DNA of 59,292 bases from NCBI GenBank assembly GCA_016234495.1, contig JACRBI010000003.1, positions 1-59,292 on the forward strand. The letters are read 5' to 3'. The notes under the pieces are model-generated. The model saw only the letters and a list, made by a program, of their open reading frames with translations, was not told the origin of the DNA and ran no database searches. Below are positions 48,890 through 58,037 of the stretch, piece after piece. Every line of letters begins with the position of its first letter. The stretch's first letter is position 1. Origin of the DNA: Chloroflexota bacterium. Its GTDB lineage: Bacteria; Chloroflexota; Anaerolineae; Anaerolineales; Villigracilaceae. Position numbers and translations under genes: made by a program.

Positions 48890-49813
48890 ATGATACCGAT
48901 GCACAAACTTGTCATCCTTTCAGAATACGAAAAAATATATCGCGCCTTGATCGAAGAAGCGCGGCTTGATAATTTGCAGATCGCAGACTTGCCCGCCAAC
49001 GATGTGGACATTGCCCTCGGCGAACCGCAGCGCATTAAAGCCGCGCTCGCCTCTCTCCCCGCCTTGAGCTGGGCACAGTCACTCTGGGCAGGGATCGACC
49101 CGCTGCTGGACTCCGCTTCGCGCCGCAATTACGTTCTAACCAACGCGCGCGGAGTCTTTGGCGGGCTGATGACCGAATACATCATCGGCTACCTGCTGGC
49201 GCACGAGCGCAGAATCTTTCAAATGGCCGAAGACCAGGGGAACAAGAACTGGAATGATTCAGACACCGGCACCTTGCGCGGAAAAACCATCGGCTTGCTT
49301 GGCGTCGGCTCCATCGGCGCGGGTGTGGCACGCGCCGCAAAATTCTTCGGCATGACCGTGCGCGGATATACATGGTCAAGCGAATCCAGCGCAGATGTGG
49401 ATAATTATTATCACGTCACAGACCTGTTAATATTTGCGCGCGGGCTCGACTATCTCGTCAACATCCTGCCGAACACAAAGGACACTCGCAAGATCATCAA
49501 TGCAGATTTGCTCAATGCCCTTCCGTCTCACGCCTTCTTCGTCAACGTCGGTCGCGGTACAGCCGTGGACGAGTCTGCGCTGATTGACGCGCTCAAGCGG
49601 AACAGAATCGCCGGCGCGGTGTTGGATGTGTTTGAACAGGAGCCGCTTCCACAAGATCATCTCTTTTGGACAACGCCCAATCTGCATCTGACTTTTCACA
49701 CTGCCGCGCCAAGCAAACCAGAAGACCTCACGAGATTATTCATCGAGAACTACAATTTATTTGCCGAAGGCAAAGATTTAAAGTATCGGGTTGATTTTGA
49801 AAAAGGATATTAG
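48890..49813 (+). CDS. D-2-hydroxyacid dehydrogenase family protein
   Basis: This 307-residue NAD(P)-dependent enzyme has the Rossmann motif GLLGVGSIGAGVARAAKFFG (split at G-V-G-S-I-G), FVNVGRGTAVDE with the usual Arg region, E in FEQEPLP and the catalytic His in LHLTFHTAAP. It is similar to glyoxylate/hydroxypyruvate reductase-like members. Start is ATG at 48890 or 48899; no strong ribosome binding site helps. It lies between purA and an MFS transporter gene in an operon. Confidence 0.9.
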   Translation: MIPMHKLVILSEYEKIYRALIEEARLDNLQIADLPANDVDIALGEPQRIKAALASLPALSWAQSLWAGIDPLLDSASRRNYVLTNARGVFGGLMTEYIIGYLLAHERRIFQMAEDQGNKNWNDSDTGTLRGKTIGLLGVGSIGAGVARAAKFFGMTVRGYTWSSESSADVDNYYHVTDLLIFARGLDYLVNILPNTKDTRKIINADLLNALPSHAFFVNVGRGTAVDESALIDALKRNRIAGAVLDVFEQEPLPQDHLFWTTPNLHLTFHTAAPSKPEDLTRLFIENYNLFAEGKDLKYRVDFEKGY

Positions 49814-49832
49814 ACCGGCAATCAGGAGCTTC

Positions 49833-51047
49833 ATGACCACACAATACAAACTTTATCCCTACCGCTGGGTGGTGCTGACTGTTTTTATGCTGGTCAATAT
49901 CACGATCCAGATTTTGTGGATTTCGTACGCGCCGATCACAGGTCCCGCCGCCGCGTTTTACGGAGTGGACGATTTGAAAATCGGATTGCTGTCCATGTCG
50001 TTTATGATCGCGTTTATTCCACTGTCAATTCCTGTTTCATGGGTCATTGACACTTACGGCTTTCATCTTGCAGTGGGCATTGGCGCGGCCATCATGGGAA
50101 TTTTTGGAATCATGCGCGGAGCTGCTGGCACAAATTACCCGCTGGTTTTGTGGAGCACCATTGGCATAGCCGTCTCACAACCATTCCTGCTCAATGCATG
50201 GACAAAAGTCCCTGCAAATTGGTTCGCTCTCGAAGAACGAGCCACTGCTGTTGGTCTGGTCACTCTTGCAAGCCTCGTTGGCACCGCGCTGGGCATGGCT
50301 CTGACACCGATGCTCATGAAAAGCCTGACAATTTCTTCCATACAACTTTATTATGGAATTTTCGCTGCAGGATCGGCGGTTTTATTTATTGCGCTCTCTC
50401 GCGAAACACCGCCCACCCCGCCCTGCCCGCCCGGTCAGGAAGTTCGCGCGTTAATGTTCAACGGCTTGAAACATGCGCTCACCGTAAAAGTGTTTTGGTT
50501 TGGGCTCGCGATAACATTTGTCGGGCTTGGTATTTTCAACGGTGTCACCACGTGGATCGAGAACATCATTCGTCCACGCGGATTTACGCCAACAGACGCC
50601 GGGACGCTCGGCGCGCTGATGATCATCGGTGGCGTGATCGGCGCAGTTGTAATTCCCGCGTTATCAGACAAACAACGCAAGCGTCAATTGTATTTATATG
50701 TCGCATTTGCAGGCGCGATCCCCGGCTTGATTGGATTGACATTCGCAACGGCATCGGCGCTGTTATTTGCTTCCGCCTTTGTACTTGGTTTTTTCCTGAC
50801 GAGCGCCATGCCTGTCGTCATGCAATACACCGCAGAAGTGACGCACCCCACCCCCGAAGGCACATCGAACGGACTCGTTCAGCTCTTTGGACAAGCGTCG
50901 GTGGTTTTCGTATTCCTCATGGAAGCGTTGAAAAATTCTGACGGCTCATTCACCCCTGCGCTTGTGGTTGCAATTGCATTCCTGGCCGTCGGTTTATTTT
51001 TTATCTCAAAGATGAAAGACCCGCGGGAACTTAGCCGAAATAAATAA
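49833..51047 (+). CDS. MFS transporter
   Basis: This 404-residue protein has twelve hydrophobic segments and a major facilitator layout. The N-terminal half has WISYAPITGPAAAFYGV and D-D-L-K-I-G-L-L; FIPLSIPVSWVIDTYG marks the loop between helices 2 and 3, and the second half has SDKQRKRQLYLY. The cargo is unknown. AGGAG precedes the ATG at 49833. Being between a hydroxyacid dehydrogenase and a PLP dehydratase, it may carry an organic or amino acid. Confidence 0.9.
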   Translation: MTTQYKLYPYRWVVLTVFMLVNITIQILWISYAPITGPAAAFYGVDDLKIGLLSMSFMIAFIPLSIPVSWVIDTYGFHLAVGIGAAIMGIFGIMRGAAGTNYPLVLWSTIGIAVSQPFLLNAWTKVPANWFALEERATAVGLVTLASLVGTALGMALTPMLMKSLTISSIQLYYGIFAAGSAVLFIALSRETPPTPPCPPGQEVRALMFNGLKHALTVKVFWFGLAITFVGLGIFNGVTTWIENIIRPRGFTPTDAGTLGALMIIGGVIGAVVIPALSDKQRKRQLYLYVAFAGAIPGLIGLTFATASALLFASAFVLGFFLTSAMPVVMQYTAEVTHPTPEGTSNGLVQLFGQASVVFVFLMEALKNSDGSFTPALVVAIAFLAVGLFFISKMKDPRELSRNK

Positions 51048-51056
51048 GGAGAGTCT

Positions 51057-52004
51057 ATGTCGCTTGAGTTGAATGACATCCTCATGGCCGCAGAACGCCT
51101 CCGCCCGTATGCGCACCGCACCCCTGTGTTGACAAATAAAAGCCTGAATAAACAGGTGGATGCAGAGGTATTTCTCAAATGCGAGAACCTGCAAAAAGTT
51201 GGCGCATTCAAATTTCGTGGGGCGTGCAACGCAGTTTTTTCATTAAGTGACAACGAAGCCGCGCGCGGAGTCTGCACCCATTCATCGGGCAATCACGCGG
51301 CGGCGCTGGCGCTCGCGGCAAGCCTGCGTGGAATCCCAGCTTATATCGTCATGCCGGACAATGCTCCGTTAGTGAAGAAAAATGCCGTGGCCGGATACGG
51401 CGGCTTGATCACATTTTGTGAGCCAACACTTGAAGCGAGAGAAGGCACATTGGACAGGATCAGGCTCGAAACAGGCGCGACCGTTATCCATCCGTATAAT
51501 GACGAGCGTGTGATCGCAGGTCAGGGTACTGCGGTATTGGAATTGCTGGCAGACATCCCTGATCTGGATGTGGTCATTGCGCCTGTCGGCGGAGGCGGGT
51601 TATTGAGTGGAACATCCATTGCGGCAACGGAAATCAAAAAGGGAATTCGCGTTATCGCGGGCGAACCCGAAATGGCTGACGATGCCTTTCGCTCGATGCA
51701 GGCGGGCGAGATCATTCCATCTAAAAATCCAAAAACGATTGCGGATGGCCTGCTCACTTCGCTGGGAACTCTTACCTTCCCAATCATTCAGCAGCGCGTT
51801 GAGCAGATTGTCACCGTGAGTGAGGCGGGCATCATTGAATCAATGAAGTTTATTTGGGAACGCGCGAAGATCATTATCGAGCCATCTTCTGCGGTGGCGA
51901 TTGGCGTGCTGTGGGAGCAAAAGATTGATCTGAGCGGATTGAAGGTTGGCGTAATTGTCAGCGGCGGAAACGTGGATTTGGAAAAATTGCCGTGGCAGCC
52001 ATAA
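51057..52004 (+). CDS. Threonine/serine dehydratase-like PLP enzyme
   Basis: This 315-residue fold-type II PLP enzyme has the lysine in GAFKFRGACNA (about 47-57), SSGNHAAALALAA and the phosphate cup GGGGLLSG. It lacks the C-terminal ACT regulatory domain, so it is like catabolic threonine dehydratase, serine racemase or hydroxyaspartate dehydratase. The exact substrate is open. It ends the purA operon, followed by a terminator. AAGGAG lies 7 bases before the ATG. Confidence 0.92.
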   Translation: MSLELNDILMAAERLRPYAHRTPVLTNKSLNKQVDAEVFLKCENLQKVGAFKFRGACNAVFSLSDNEAARGVCTHSSGNHAAALALAASLRGIPAYIVMPDNAPLVKKNAVAGYGGLITFCEPTLEAREGTLDRIRLETGATVIHPYNDERVIAGQGTAVLELLADIPDLDVVIAPVGGGGLLSGTSIAATEIKKGIRVIAGEPEMADDAFRSMQAGEIIPSKNPKTIADGLLTSLGTLTFPIIQQRVEQIVTVSEAGIIESMKFIWERAKIIIEPSSAVAIGVLWEQKIDLSGLKVGVIVSGGNVDLEKLPWQP

Positions 52005-52006
52005 GC

Positions 52007-52039
52007 AAAACTCCGAGTTGTTTGAGAACTCGGAGTTTT
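52007..52039 (+). terminator. Terminator of the purA operon, shared with tpx
   Basis: A perfect 13-bp stem (52007-52019 with 52027-52039) with a 7-base loop and a T tract lies between convergent genes. Confidence 0.9.
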
Positions 52040-52046
52040 TTATAAA

Positions 52047-52571
52047 TCACTTCAATGCTTCTTTTGCAGCAGCGATGACTTCATCATAATTCGGTTCTTC
52101 GCCAAGCGTCGGCAGGTAATTGACATAGACCAGCTTCCCGTCGCGTCCAACAATGAAAACCGAGCGGCGCAGGTATCGGCGTTCTTTGATGACCAGTCCA
52201 TACTTCAAGCCAAAATCGGTATCCACCACATCGGAAACAACCTTCACCTTGTCCACGCCCGCCGCGCCGCACCAGCGTTTCTGCGCCATGGGAAAGTCGG
52301 TGCTGATGGTGTAGATGACGATGTCTTCGCCCAGGCTTGAGGCTTCGACATTAAAGCGGCGCGTCTCGCGATCACAAACATCCGTATCCAACGAAGGCAC
52401 CGCAGACAAAATGATCACCTTGCCTTTTGATTCCTGCACAGGGTTGACAGCCGCCCAGCCGGGAATCACACAATTAAATTCAGGCGCGGCCTGACCGACC
52501 TTCACTTCTTCGCCGAGTAAAGTGGCGAATTTATCGCCAATTTTAAATACATCGTTTCGAACTGTTGTCAT
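52047..52571 (-). CDS. tpx: Thiol peroxidase (Tpx, peroxiredoxin)
   Basis: This 174-residue peroxiredoxin reduces peroxides with thioredoxin. The peroxidatic cysteine is Cys66 in SLDTDVCDRETRRFN and the resolving cysteine Cys101 in KRWCGAAG, as in atypical 2-Cys Tpx. AAGGAG precedes the ATG. It indicates exposure to oxygen, in line with the O2-dependent tyrosine pathway. Confidence 0.95.
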   Translation of the reverse strand: MTTVRNDVFKIGDKFATLLGEEVKVGQAAPEFNCVIPGWAAVNPVQESKGKVIILSAVPSLDTDVCDRETRRFNVEASSLGEDIVIYTISTDFPMAQKRWCGAAGVDKVKVVSDVVDTDFGLKYGLVIKERRYLRRSVFIVGRDGKLVYVNYLPTLGEEPNYDEVIAAAKEALK

Positions 52572-52750
52572 ATTTTTCTCCTTGTAATAAAGAACATCAT
52601 TGGCTGTAAACTCTTACTTGATGATCGATGACTGTCACAGCGTGAATAGTTATCGAGGGTCGCTGACCAGATCAAAGTTAAGAAGTGAAGCGGCGCATCA
52701 TCCCTTGCTGAAAATTGCCAGCCCGTCAGAATCATTTCCTGCGCCGATAA

Positions 52751-54373
52751 TTAATCCGCATCAATCTCCACAAACCGTAATTCTGGATTCTTCTCGGTGT
52801 AATGCTTTAAGAAAAATGTCGAGCTAAAAAGCGCCGCCCAGCCATCGCGGGAATCACGCGCAATGATGACCTCGCCGCGGTTTGGAAGTTTTTCGATTGC
52901 CGACTCCGGACCTTTGATCCAGCGCATCAGGACATGCGGCAGTCTTTCCAATTCTGTCGGCACGTTATACTCGGCCTTCAACCTTGCTTGAACAACTTCA
53001 AATTGCAATTGACCAACAACCGCCAAAATCGGCTCGCGCTTGAAGGCATTCAAGTTGTAAAGCACTTGAACCGCGCCTTCGCTTTCAAGCTGACCGAGTC
53101 CCTTGGCAAATTGTTTTTGTTTGCCAAGGTCGGTATTTCGCAGCAAGGCAAAATGCTCTGGCTGAAATCGTGGGATGGATGCAAAGCGAAACGGCGCGCC
53201 GGAACACAGCGTATCGCCGATTGCAAATTCACCGTTGTTGGGAAGCCCAAGCACATCACCCGGGTATGCTTCATCGATGATCTCGCGTTCGCTGGCAAAA
53301 AGTTTGTACGGACGCAGCAGCCGCAGAGTCTTGCCAGATTGAGCGTGGACGAGGTCCATGCCCCTCTCAAACCGCCCGGAGCAAATCCGCAAAAACGCGA
53401 CGCTGTCACGATGCTTGGGATTCATGTTGGCTTGAATCTTGAAAACAAATCCAGAGAAATCCTGCGCATCCGGGGCGATTACTCCGGCGTCACTTTGATA
53501 AGGCTGCGGCGCAGGGGCGATTTTCACGAAGGCGTCCAGGAATAATCGCACACCAAAATTGGTGACCGCGCTGCCGAAGAAAACTGGCGTTTGAATTTCA
53601 TTCAACACGCTTTCATGGTCAAAGACCACGCCTACTTCATCCAAGAGATGGATGCTTTCCATCAGGTGCTCAAGGCGGCCATTGGATAAAATTTTATTTT
53701 GTGTAAGATGCTCAAGAGGCACAACCACTTCGGGCGCCATGCGTTCATTGCGCTCGGTGCGCTCGAACAAGTGGACATCCTTTGTGGCGCGGTCATACAC
53801 TCCGCGAAAATCAGGGCCATCGCCGATCGGCCAGTTCATCGGGACCGGCTCCATGCCCAACACTTTTTTGATCTCATCCAACAGGTCGAGCGGATCGCGG
53901 GCGGGGCGATCCATTTTATTGATGAAGGTAAAAACAGGAATTCCGCGTTTGCGGCAGACTTCAAACAGCTTGAGCGTTTGCGGTTCGATGCCCTTGGCCG
54001 CGTCAATCACCATTACAGCGCTATCCACCGCAGACAGGGTGCGGTATGTATCCTCTGAAAAATCCTGATGTCCGGGCGTGTCCAGCAGGTTGACGATGTG
54101 GTCTTGATATGGAAACTGAAGGATGGTCGAAGTGATGGAGATGCCGCGCTCGCGCTCCATCTCCATCCAGTCAGATGTGGTTGCGCGTTGATTTTTCCGT
54201 GCGCGGACATTGCCCGCCAGCTCGATCGCATTACCGTACAAAAGCAGTTTTTCAGTCAGCGTGGTCTTGCCAGCATCCGGGTGTGAAATAATTGCGAATG
54301 TGCGGCGTGCCGCTATTGATGTGTTTATGGGAGCGCTTTGAATAGCGCTGACAATTTGAATTTCGTCCTGCAT
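52751..54373 (-). CDS. prfC: Peptide chain release factor 3
   Basis: This 540-residue translational GTPase removes RF1/RF2 from the ribosome. The G motifs are ISHPDAGKTTLTEKLL (about 30-45), RGISI, DTPGHQDFSEDTYR and TFINKMDRPARDP, the typical RF3 forms. The frame is open upstream, but GGAG lies before the ATG at 54373. Length and domain order are normal. Confidence 0.95.
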   Translation of the reverse strand: MQDEIQIVSAIQSAPINTSIAARRTFAIISHPDAGKTTLTEKLLLYGNAIELAGNVRARKNQRATTSDWMEMERERGISITSTILQFPYQDHIVNLLDTPGHQDFSEDTYRTLSAVDSAVMVIDAAKGIEPQTLKLFEVCRKRGIPVFTFINKMDRPARDPLDLLDEIKKVLGMEPVPMNWPIGDGPDFRGVYDRATKDVHLFERTERNERMAPEVVVPLEHLTQNKILSNGRLEHLMESIHLLDEVGVVFDHESVLNEIQTPVFFGSAVTNFGVRLFLDAFVKIAPAPQPYQSDAGVIAPDAQDFSGFVFKIQANMNPKHRDSVAFLRICSGRFERGMDLVHAQSGKTLRLLRPYKLFASEREIIDEAYPGDVLGLPNNGEFAIGDTLCSGAPFRFASIPRFQPEHFALLRNTDLGKQKQFAKGLGQLESEGAVQVLYNLNAFKREPILAVVGQLQFEVVQARLKAEYNVPTELERLPHVLMRWIKGPESAIEKLPNRGEVIIARDSRDGWAALFSSTFFLKHYTEKNPELRFVEIDAD

Positions 54374-54465
54374 GTTTTTCTCCAAGCCATTAATAAAGGC
54401 TCGAAATTTTAGCATAGATTTTGCGGGATTCCATCAATACCAGGCTTTGGAATTGCAAAAAAAAC

Positions 54466-54498
54466 AGCCGCTCATGGCGGGTTTATCCGTGAGCGGCT
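54466..54498 (-). terminator. Terminator after the small membrane protein gene
   Basis: A 9-bp stem (AGCCGCTCA 54466-54474 with TGAGCGGCT 54490-54498) is followed on the minus strand by a run of T after one G. Confidence 0.75.
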
Positions 54499-54543
54499 TT
54501 GCTATGAATTTGTTTCGACTGAACGAAGCGCATCACCAATTAA

Positions 54544-54786
54544 CTAAAACGGCAGCGCAACTCCGATCATTTTCAACCCGGCATAGATCATCAACAATCC
54601 CATAACAGCCGGCCACGGCGCGCGCTTGGCAAGCTCAAGCAGCACATCCCAAAATGTGACCGAACCCAATGCCTGCATACTGTTAAGCGGTTTCAGCACG
54701 CCCAGCCAAACCAGCACCGACACAACCTCCATCCCCGCTCCAACGATAAGGAAAAGATACCCGACAACGACCTGAACGGTTTGCAT
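54544..54786 (-). CDS. Small two-helix membrane protein
   Basis: This 80-residue protein has two hydrophobic segments (about 4-28 and 58-78). GAGGTG lies just before the ATG at 54786 and a terminator follows, which supports it as a real gene. I do not recognise the family. Confidence 0.6.
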   Translation of the reverse strand: MQTVQVVVGYLFLIVGAGMEVVSVLVWLGVLKPLNSMQALGSVTFWDVLLELAKRAPWPAVMGLLMIYAGLKMIGVALPF

Positions 54787-54871
54787 TTGACACCTCACTC
54801 CTTCATGGATAATGGATTTGTTTGATCAATATCTATTGTAATCGAGGTTTGTATTTCAATTGGATTGGCAC

Positions 54872-54900
54872 TTGCAAAGACTAATTCGGAGTTGTATACT
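54872..54900 (+). promoter_or_regulatory. Promoter of the protealysin-emfourin operon
   Basis: TTGCAA (54872-54877), a 17-base spacer and TATACT (54895-54900) give a predicted start near 54907 and a short leader carrying AGGAGGT. Confidence 0.65.
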
Positions 54901-54935
54901 CATATTAACCATAGCCAATTATCCCAGGAGGTAAA

Positions 54936-56072
54936 ATGTCTCACCGTCATTCGATATTCTGTATCCTTCCACCGCACATGCTTGACCAGGTGGCGCAAAG
55001 CGGAACTCCCGCCCAGCGAGAAATGGCTGCAAGAACACTGGCCACCTCCACCCAGATTCGCGACAAGCGGGTTAACTTGTCCGCCGCGTTGACAAGAGGA
55101 TCCATCGCCGCCGCAGGGACAGCCCAACGCATAGTCTACGATGCGAAGTTTGGCACAAATCTGCCGGGCGTTGTTGCGCGCAAAGAAGGCGACGCCCCTG
55201 TCGCAGACGTTGCCGTCAACGAAGCGTACGATGGCAGCGGCGCAACCTTCGATCTGTTCTCGGTCGCCTTCGGACGAAACTCGATTGACAATAATGGGAT
55301 GGATCTCAAATCAACTGTCCACTACAGCAAAGGCTACGACAATGCCTTTTGGGACGGTCAGCAAATGGTTTATGGAGACGGCGACGAAGACCTGTCTGAA
55401 TCCGAGCGCCTCTTCAATCGCTTCACCAAATCACTCGATGTGATCGGACACGAATTAACCCACGGCGTAACGCAATACGAAGCCAATCTGGTTTACAAAA
55501 ACCAACAGGGCGCGCTCAACGAATCCATATCCGATATCTTCGGCTCACTCGTTAAACAATATGAACGGAACCAAACAGCCGACGCGGCAGATTGGATTAT
55601 CGGAGAAGGATTATTCACAGCCAACGTAAACGGTGTGGGAATTCGATCCATGAGAGCGCCCGGCACAGCCTACAATGACCCGGTGCTTGGCAAGGACCCC
55701 CAGCCCGCGCACATGAAAGATTATCTCACCACCAGCCAGGATAACGGCGGCGTCCACATCAATTCCGGCATCATCAACCACGCATTTTATGTAACCGCCA
55801 TCGAGATCGGCGGATATGCCTGGGCCAAAGCAGGGCAGATCTGGTACAAAGCCCTCACCGAAAAATTGAACAGCAACTCCAATTTTCAAAACGCGGCTGA
55901 CCTGACCTTCCTGACAGCCGGTGAAATTTTCGGCCTTGGCAGTTTGGAGCAACTGGCAGTCAAGACAGGCTGGACAGAAGTCGGCATTACCGTGGACGGC
56001 ACACCAATCCCTCCCACCGAAGGCGACGGCTGCCTTAAAGGGCTGATGAAGTCACTCGGTTTTGCAAGATGA
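54936..56072 (+). CDS. Protealysin-like M4 metallopeptidase
   Basis: This 378-residue thermolysin-family zinc protease has ligands His172 and His176 in GHELTHG with catalytic Glu173, the third ligand Glu196 in NESISD, and the catalytic His274 in DNGGVHINSG. There is no signal peptide. The short propeptide starts with C-I-L-P-P-H-M-L (9-16), like the PPL-type motif of protealysin precursors, which are made without a classical export signal. AGGAGGT precedes the ATG. The emfourin-like inhibitor gene overlaps its stop. Confidence 0.93.
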   Translation: MSHRHSIFCILPPHMLDQVAQSGTPAQREMAARTLATSTQIRDKRVNLSAALTRGSIAAAGTAQRIVYDAKFGTNLPGVVARKEGDAPVADVAVNEAYDGSGATFDLFSVAFGRNSIDNNGMDLKSTVHYSKGYDNAFWDGQQMVYGDGDEDLSESERLFNRFTKSLDVIGHELTHGVTQYEANLVYKNQQGALNESISDIFGSLVKQYERNQTADAADWIIGEGLFTANVNGVGIRSMRAPGTAYNDPVLGKDPQPAHMKDYLTTSQDNGGVHINSGIINHAFYVTAIEIGGYAWAKAGQIWYKALTEKLNSNSNFQNAADLTFLTAGEIFGLGSLEQLAVKTGWTEVGITVDGTPIPPTEGDGCLKGLMKSLGFAR

Positions 56073-56368
56073 TGCAAATAATATTTGAACGCGCTGGCGG
56101 ATTCATGGGACGCAAAGTCAGCCTGGAACTGAATCTTGCCGACCTGCCTGCCGATCAAGCGCGGACCTTGAAACTGCTCGTTGACGAATCGAATTTCATC
56201 AACCTGACAGATCCCCCACCGAAAGACTCCGCGCCGGATGGGTTCACGTATTCCATCACAGTCAAAACAGAAACGATCCGGCACACGATCAACGCAAGCG
56301 ATACGAACCTTCCCGATGCCTTGCGCCCCTTACTCGATGAACTCGTGAAGCGGTCTCGGTCGCACTAA
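56069..56368 (+). CDS. Emfourin-like inhibitor of the M4 protease
   Basis: This 99-residue protein has the emfourin pattern: I-x-F-E-R-A-G-G-F-M-G near the start, L-x-L-x-D-L-P-A-D-Q-A-R-T-L-K-L-L-V-D in the middle, and P-D-G-F-T-Y-S-I-T-V plus L-P-D-A-L-R-P-L-L-D at the end. In Serratia the protealysin gene is followed by emfourin, which blocks the mature protease by slow tight binding. Here ATGA overlap (56069-56072) couples the two, so inhibitor is made with the enzyme. A terminator follows. Confidence 0.85.
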   Translation: MMQIIFERAGGFMGRKVSLELNLADLPADQARTLKLLVDESNFINLTDPPPKDSAPDGFTYSITVKTETIRHTINASDTNLPDALRPLLDELVKRSRSH

Positions 56369-56408
56369 AATCAAAAAGGACATGGATAAGTTCATGTCCT
56401 TTTTGATT
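56369..56408. terminator. Terminator between the emfourin and glycosyltransferase genes
   Basis: A perfect 16-bp stem (56369-56384 with 56393-56408) lies between convergent genes and can serve both strands. Confidence 0.9.
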
Positions 56409-56414
56409 CGTGTG

Positions 56415-57155
56415 TCACAGCCTGCCGGCTTTGCCTGCTTTCTTTAAATCACGGTAATGCCACCAAACCTGCCAGACACGAAGCGCGGCTTCCATTTGTA
56501 TTTTGAGCGACATCTTCGACTTACCCAGCCTGCGGTCAGCAAAATATATGGGAGCCTCAGCAATTTTGAATTCAAGGCAATGTGCCAGGTAAGCCATTTC
56601 AACGAGAAAGACATATCCATTTGATTGAATACGCTCCAGCGGCATCCTCTGCAGTGTCTCACGCCGCCACATGCGGTAACCGGTAGTGACATCATGCAAC
56701 GGCAGTCCCAAAATAGTGCGCGCATAAAAGTTACCAAACGCTGAAAGACGCTTTCGCCCGGCCGACCAGCGCTCATCGACTGAGCCGCCCGCCACATACC
56801 GGGAGCCAAGCACAACGTCATGAGATGCAAGCAATTTTGACATGATCTTTAAAGCTGAGGGGTCGTGTGAAAAATCCGCATCCATCTGAACAACCGCCTC
56901 GGCGCCGCCATCGAAAACTTTCTGAAAGCCGTTTAAATATGCCGACCGCAACCCCATCTTGCCTGGACGGTGAAGCACGCTCAAACGACCGGGATGTGCC
57001 ACCGCAAGCTGTTCGGCAATTTGCCCGGTACCATCCGGGCTGTTATCGTCAACAACCAAAATGCTTAAATCAAGTGGAAGCGAAAATAAAGCGGAGACCA
57101 GTTTGGGCAGGTTCTCCGCTTCGTTATATGTAGGTGTGACAACGGCAATACGCAA
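56415..57155 (-). CDS. Polyprenol monophosphomannose synthase-like glycosyltransferase (GT2)
   Basis: This 246-residue GT2 enzyme resembles dolichol/polyprenol-phosphate mannose synthase. Motifs are VVTPTYNEAENLP (start), VVDDNSPDGTG, VVQMDADFSHDP (DxD) and DVTTGYRMWRR. It makes a lipid-linked sugar for GT-C enzymes such as those at 21282 and 42410. I chose a TTG start at 57155, 6 bases after AGGAG; a TTG at 57161 sits right against that site. It is the last gene of the roadblock-V4R-regulator operon. Confidence 0.92.
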   Translation of the reverse strand: MRIAVVTPTYNEAENLPKLVSALFSLPLDLSILVVDDNSPDGTGQIAEQLAVAHPGRLSVLHRPGKMGLRSAYLNGFQKVFDGGAEAVVQMDADFSHDPSALKIMSKLLASHDVVLGSRYVAGGSVDERWSAGRKRLSAFGNFYARTILGLPLHDVTTGYRMWRRETLQRMPLERIQSNGYVFLVEMAYLAHCLEFKIAEAPIYFADRRLGKSKMSLKIQMEAALRVWQVWWHYRDLKKAGKAGRL

Positions 57156-57164
57156 GACCAACTC

Positions 57165-58019
57165 CTATTTTTTCAGACGAATCAACTCCGCCTTGATCTG
57201 ATCCAAAGAAATAAATTTATTCTTAATTGAAGCAACCTCAGCAATTTTCGAATTCAGGCGGTGGTTATGCTTTTTTATCTGTTCGCGGTCTTTGATCGGG
57301 TAGAAATATTCCATCGATTGTTCAAGCCGTGAGCGGAGTTTCTCACTCATCACCGCAAGATTGGGCGAAGATAAAACGAGCACAAACCCAGAGCCATCCA
57401 AGTGACCAAGGAAATCCTGCGGATTGCCGAATTCCCGCATGGTGTTTACGATCATGAAACTGATCGCGCGCAAAACATCATCGGATGCCACAAAACCATA
57501 CGCCTCGCGAAAAACGTCCATGTTTTCGATGGAGATGAATAAGATCGCCGCATCATCGCCGACGAGCAACTCTGTCAACTTTTCATCCACCATCGCCCCC
57601 TCGGGCAGGCCAGTTACAGGGTTGGTCAACGGTCCCTGACTTACCCGTCTAAGCGAGTTGCGCACCCGCAGACGCAATTCCTGCACATCAAACGGCTTCG
57701 TAATGTAATCGTCAGCGCCAAGCTCGAGTCCAAGCAGGCGATCACCCCGCTCGCGCTTTTCTGTCAGGAAAATGATGGGGACACCCGCCGTTCGGCGGTC
57801 GCCGCGCAAACGGCGGGCAACTTCGTAGCCATCAATGTCTGGGAGGCGGATATCAAGAATAACAATGTCTGGGTGAACAGTCTGGCAGGAACGCACGCCA
57901 TCTTCCCCCCAATTAACGGTGAATACTTCATACCCTTGAACGCGGAAATAGGCATTTAGCATTTCAGCCACGTCAAGATCATCTTCAACTATAAGTATTT
58001 TGAGCTTGGGTTCTGTCAT
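57165..58019 (-). CDS. Response regulator with degenerate GGDEF domain
   Basis: This 284-residue protein has a receiver domain (1-125) with acidic pocket E12/D13/D14, phosphorylatable Asp56 (ILDIRLP) and Lys in YITKPFD, then a GGDEF-fold domain (about 130-245) with N-P-V-T-G-L-P at its start. The signature is replaced by L-D-G-S-G, so it should not make cyclic di-GMP. A short coiled stretch ends the protein. No histidine kinase is in the window. It is in an operon with V4R and roadblock genes. Confidence 0.9.
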   Translation of the reverse strand: MTEPKLKILIVEDDLDVAEMLNAYFRVQGYEVFTVNWGEDGVRSCQTVHPDIVILDIRLPDIDGYEVARRLRGDRRTAGVPIIFLTEKRERGDRLLGLELGADDYITKPFDVQELRLRVRNSLRRVSQGPLTNPVTGLPEGAMVDEKLTELLVGDDAAILFISIENMDVFREAYGFVASDDVLRAISFMIVNTMREFGNPQDFLGHLDGSGFVLVLSSPNLAVMSEKLRSRLEQSMEYFYPIKDREQIKKHNHRLNSKIAEVASIKNKFISLDQIKAELIRLKK

Positions 58020-58037
58020 GCTAAATAATAATCGCTG

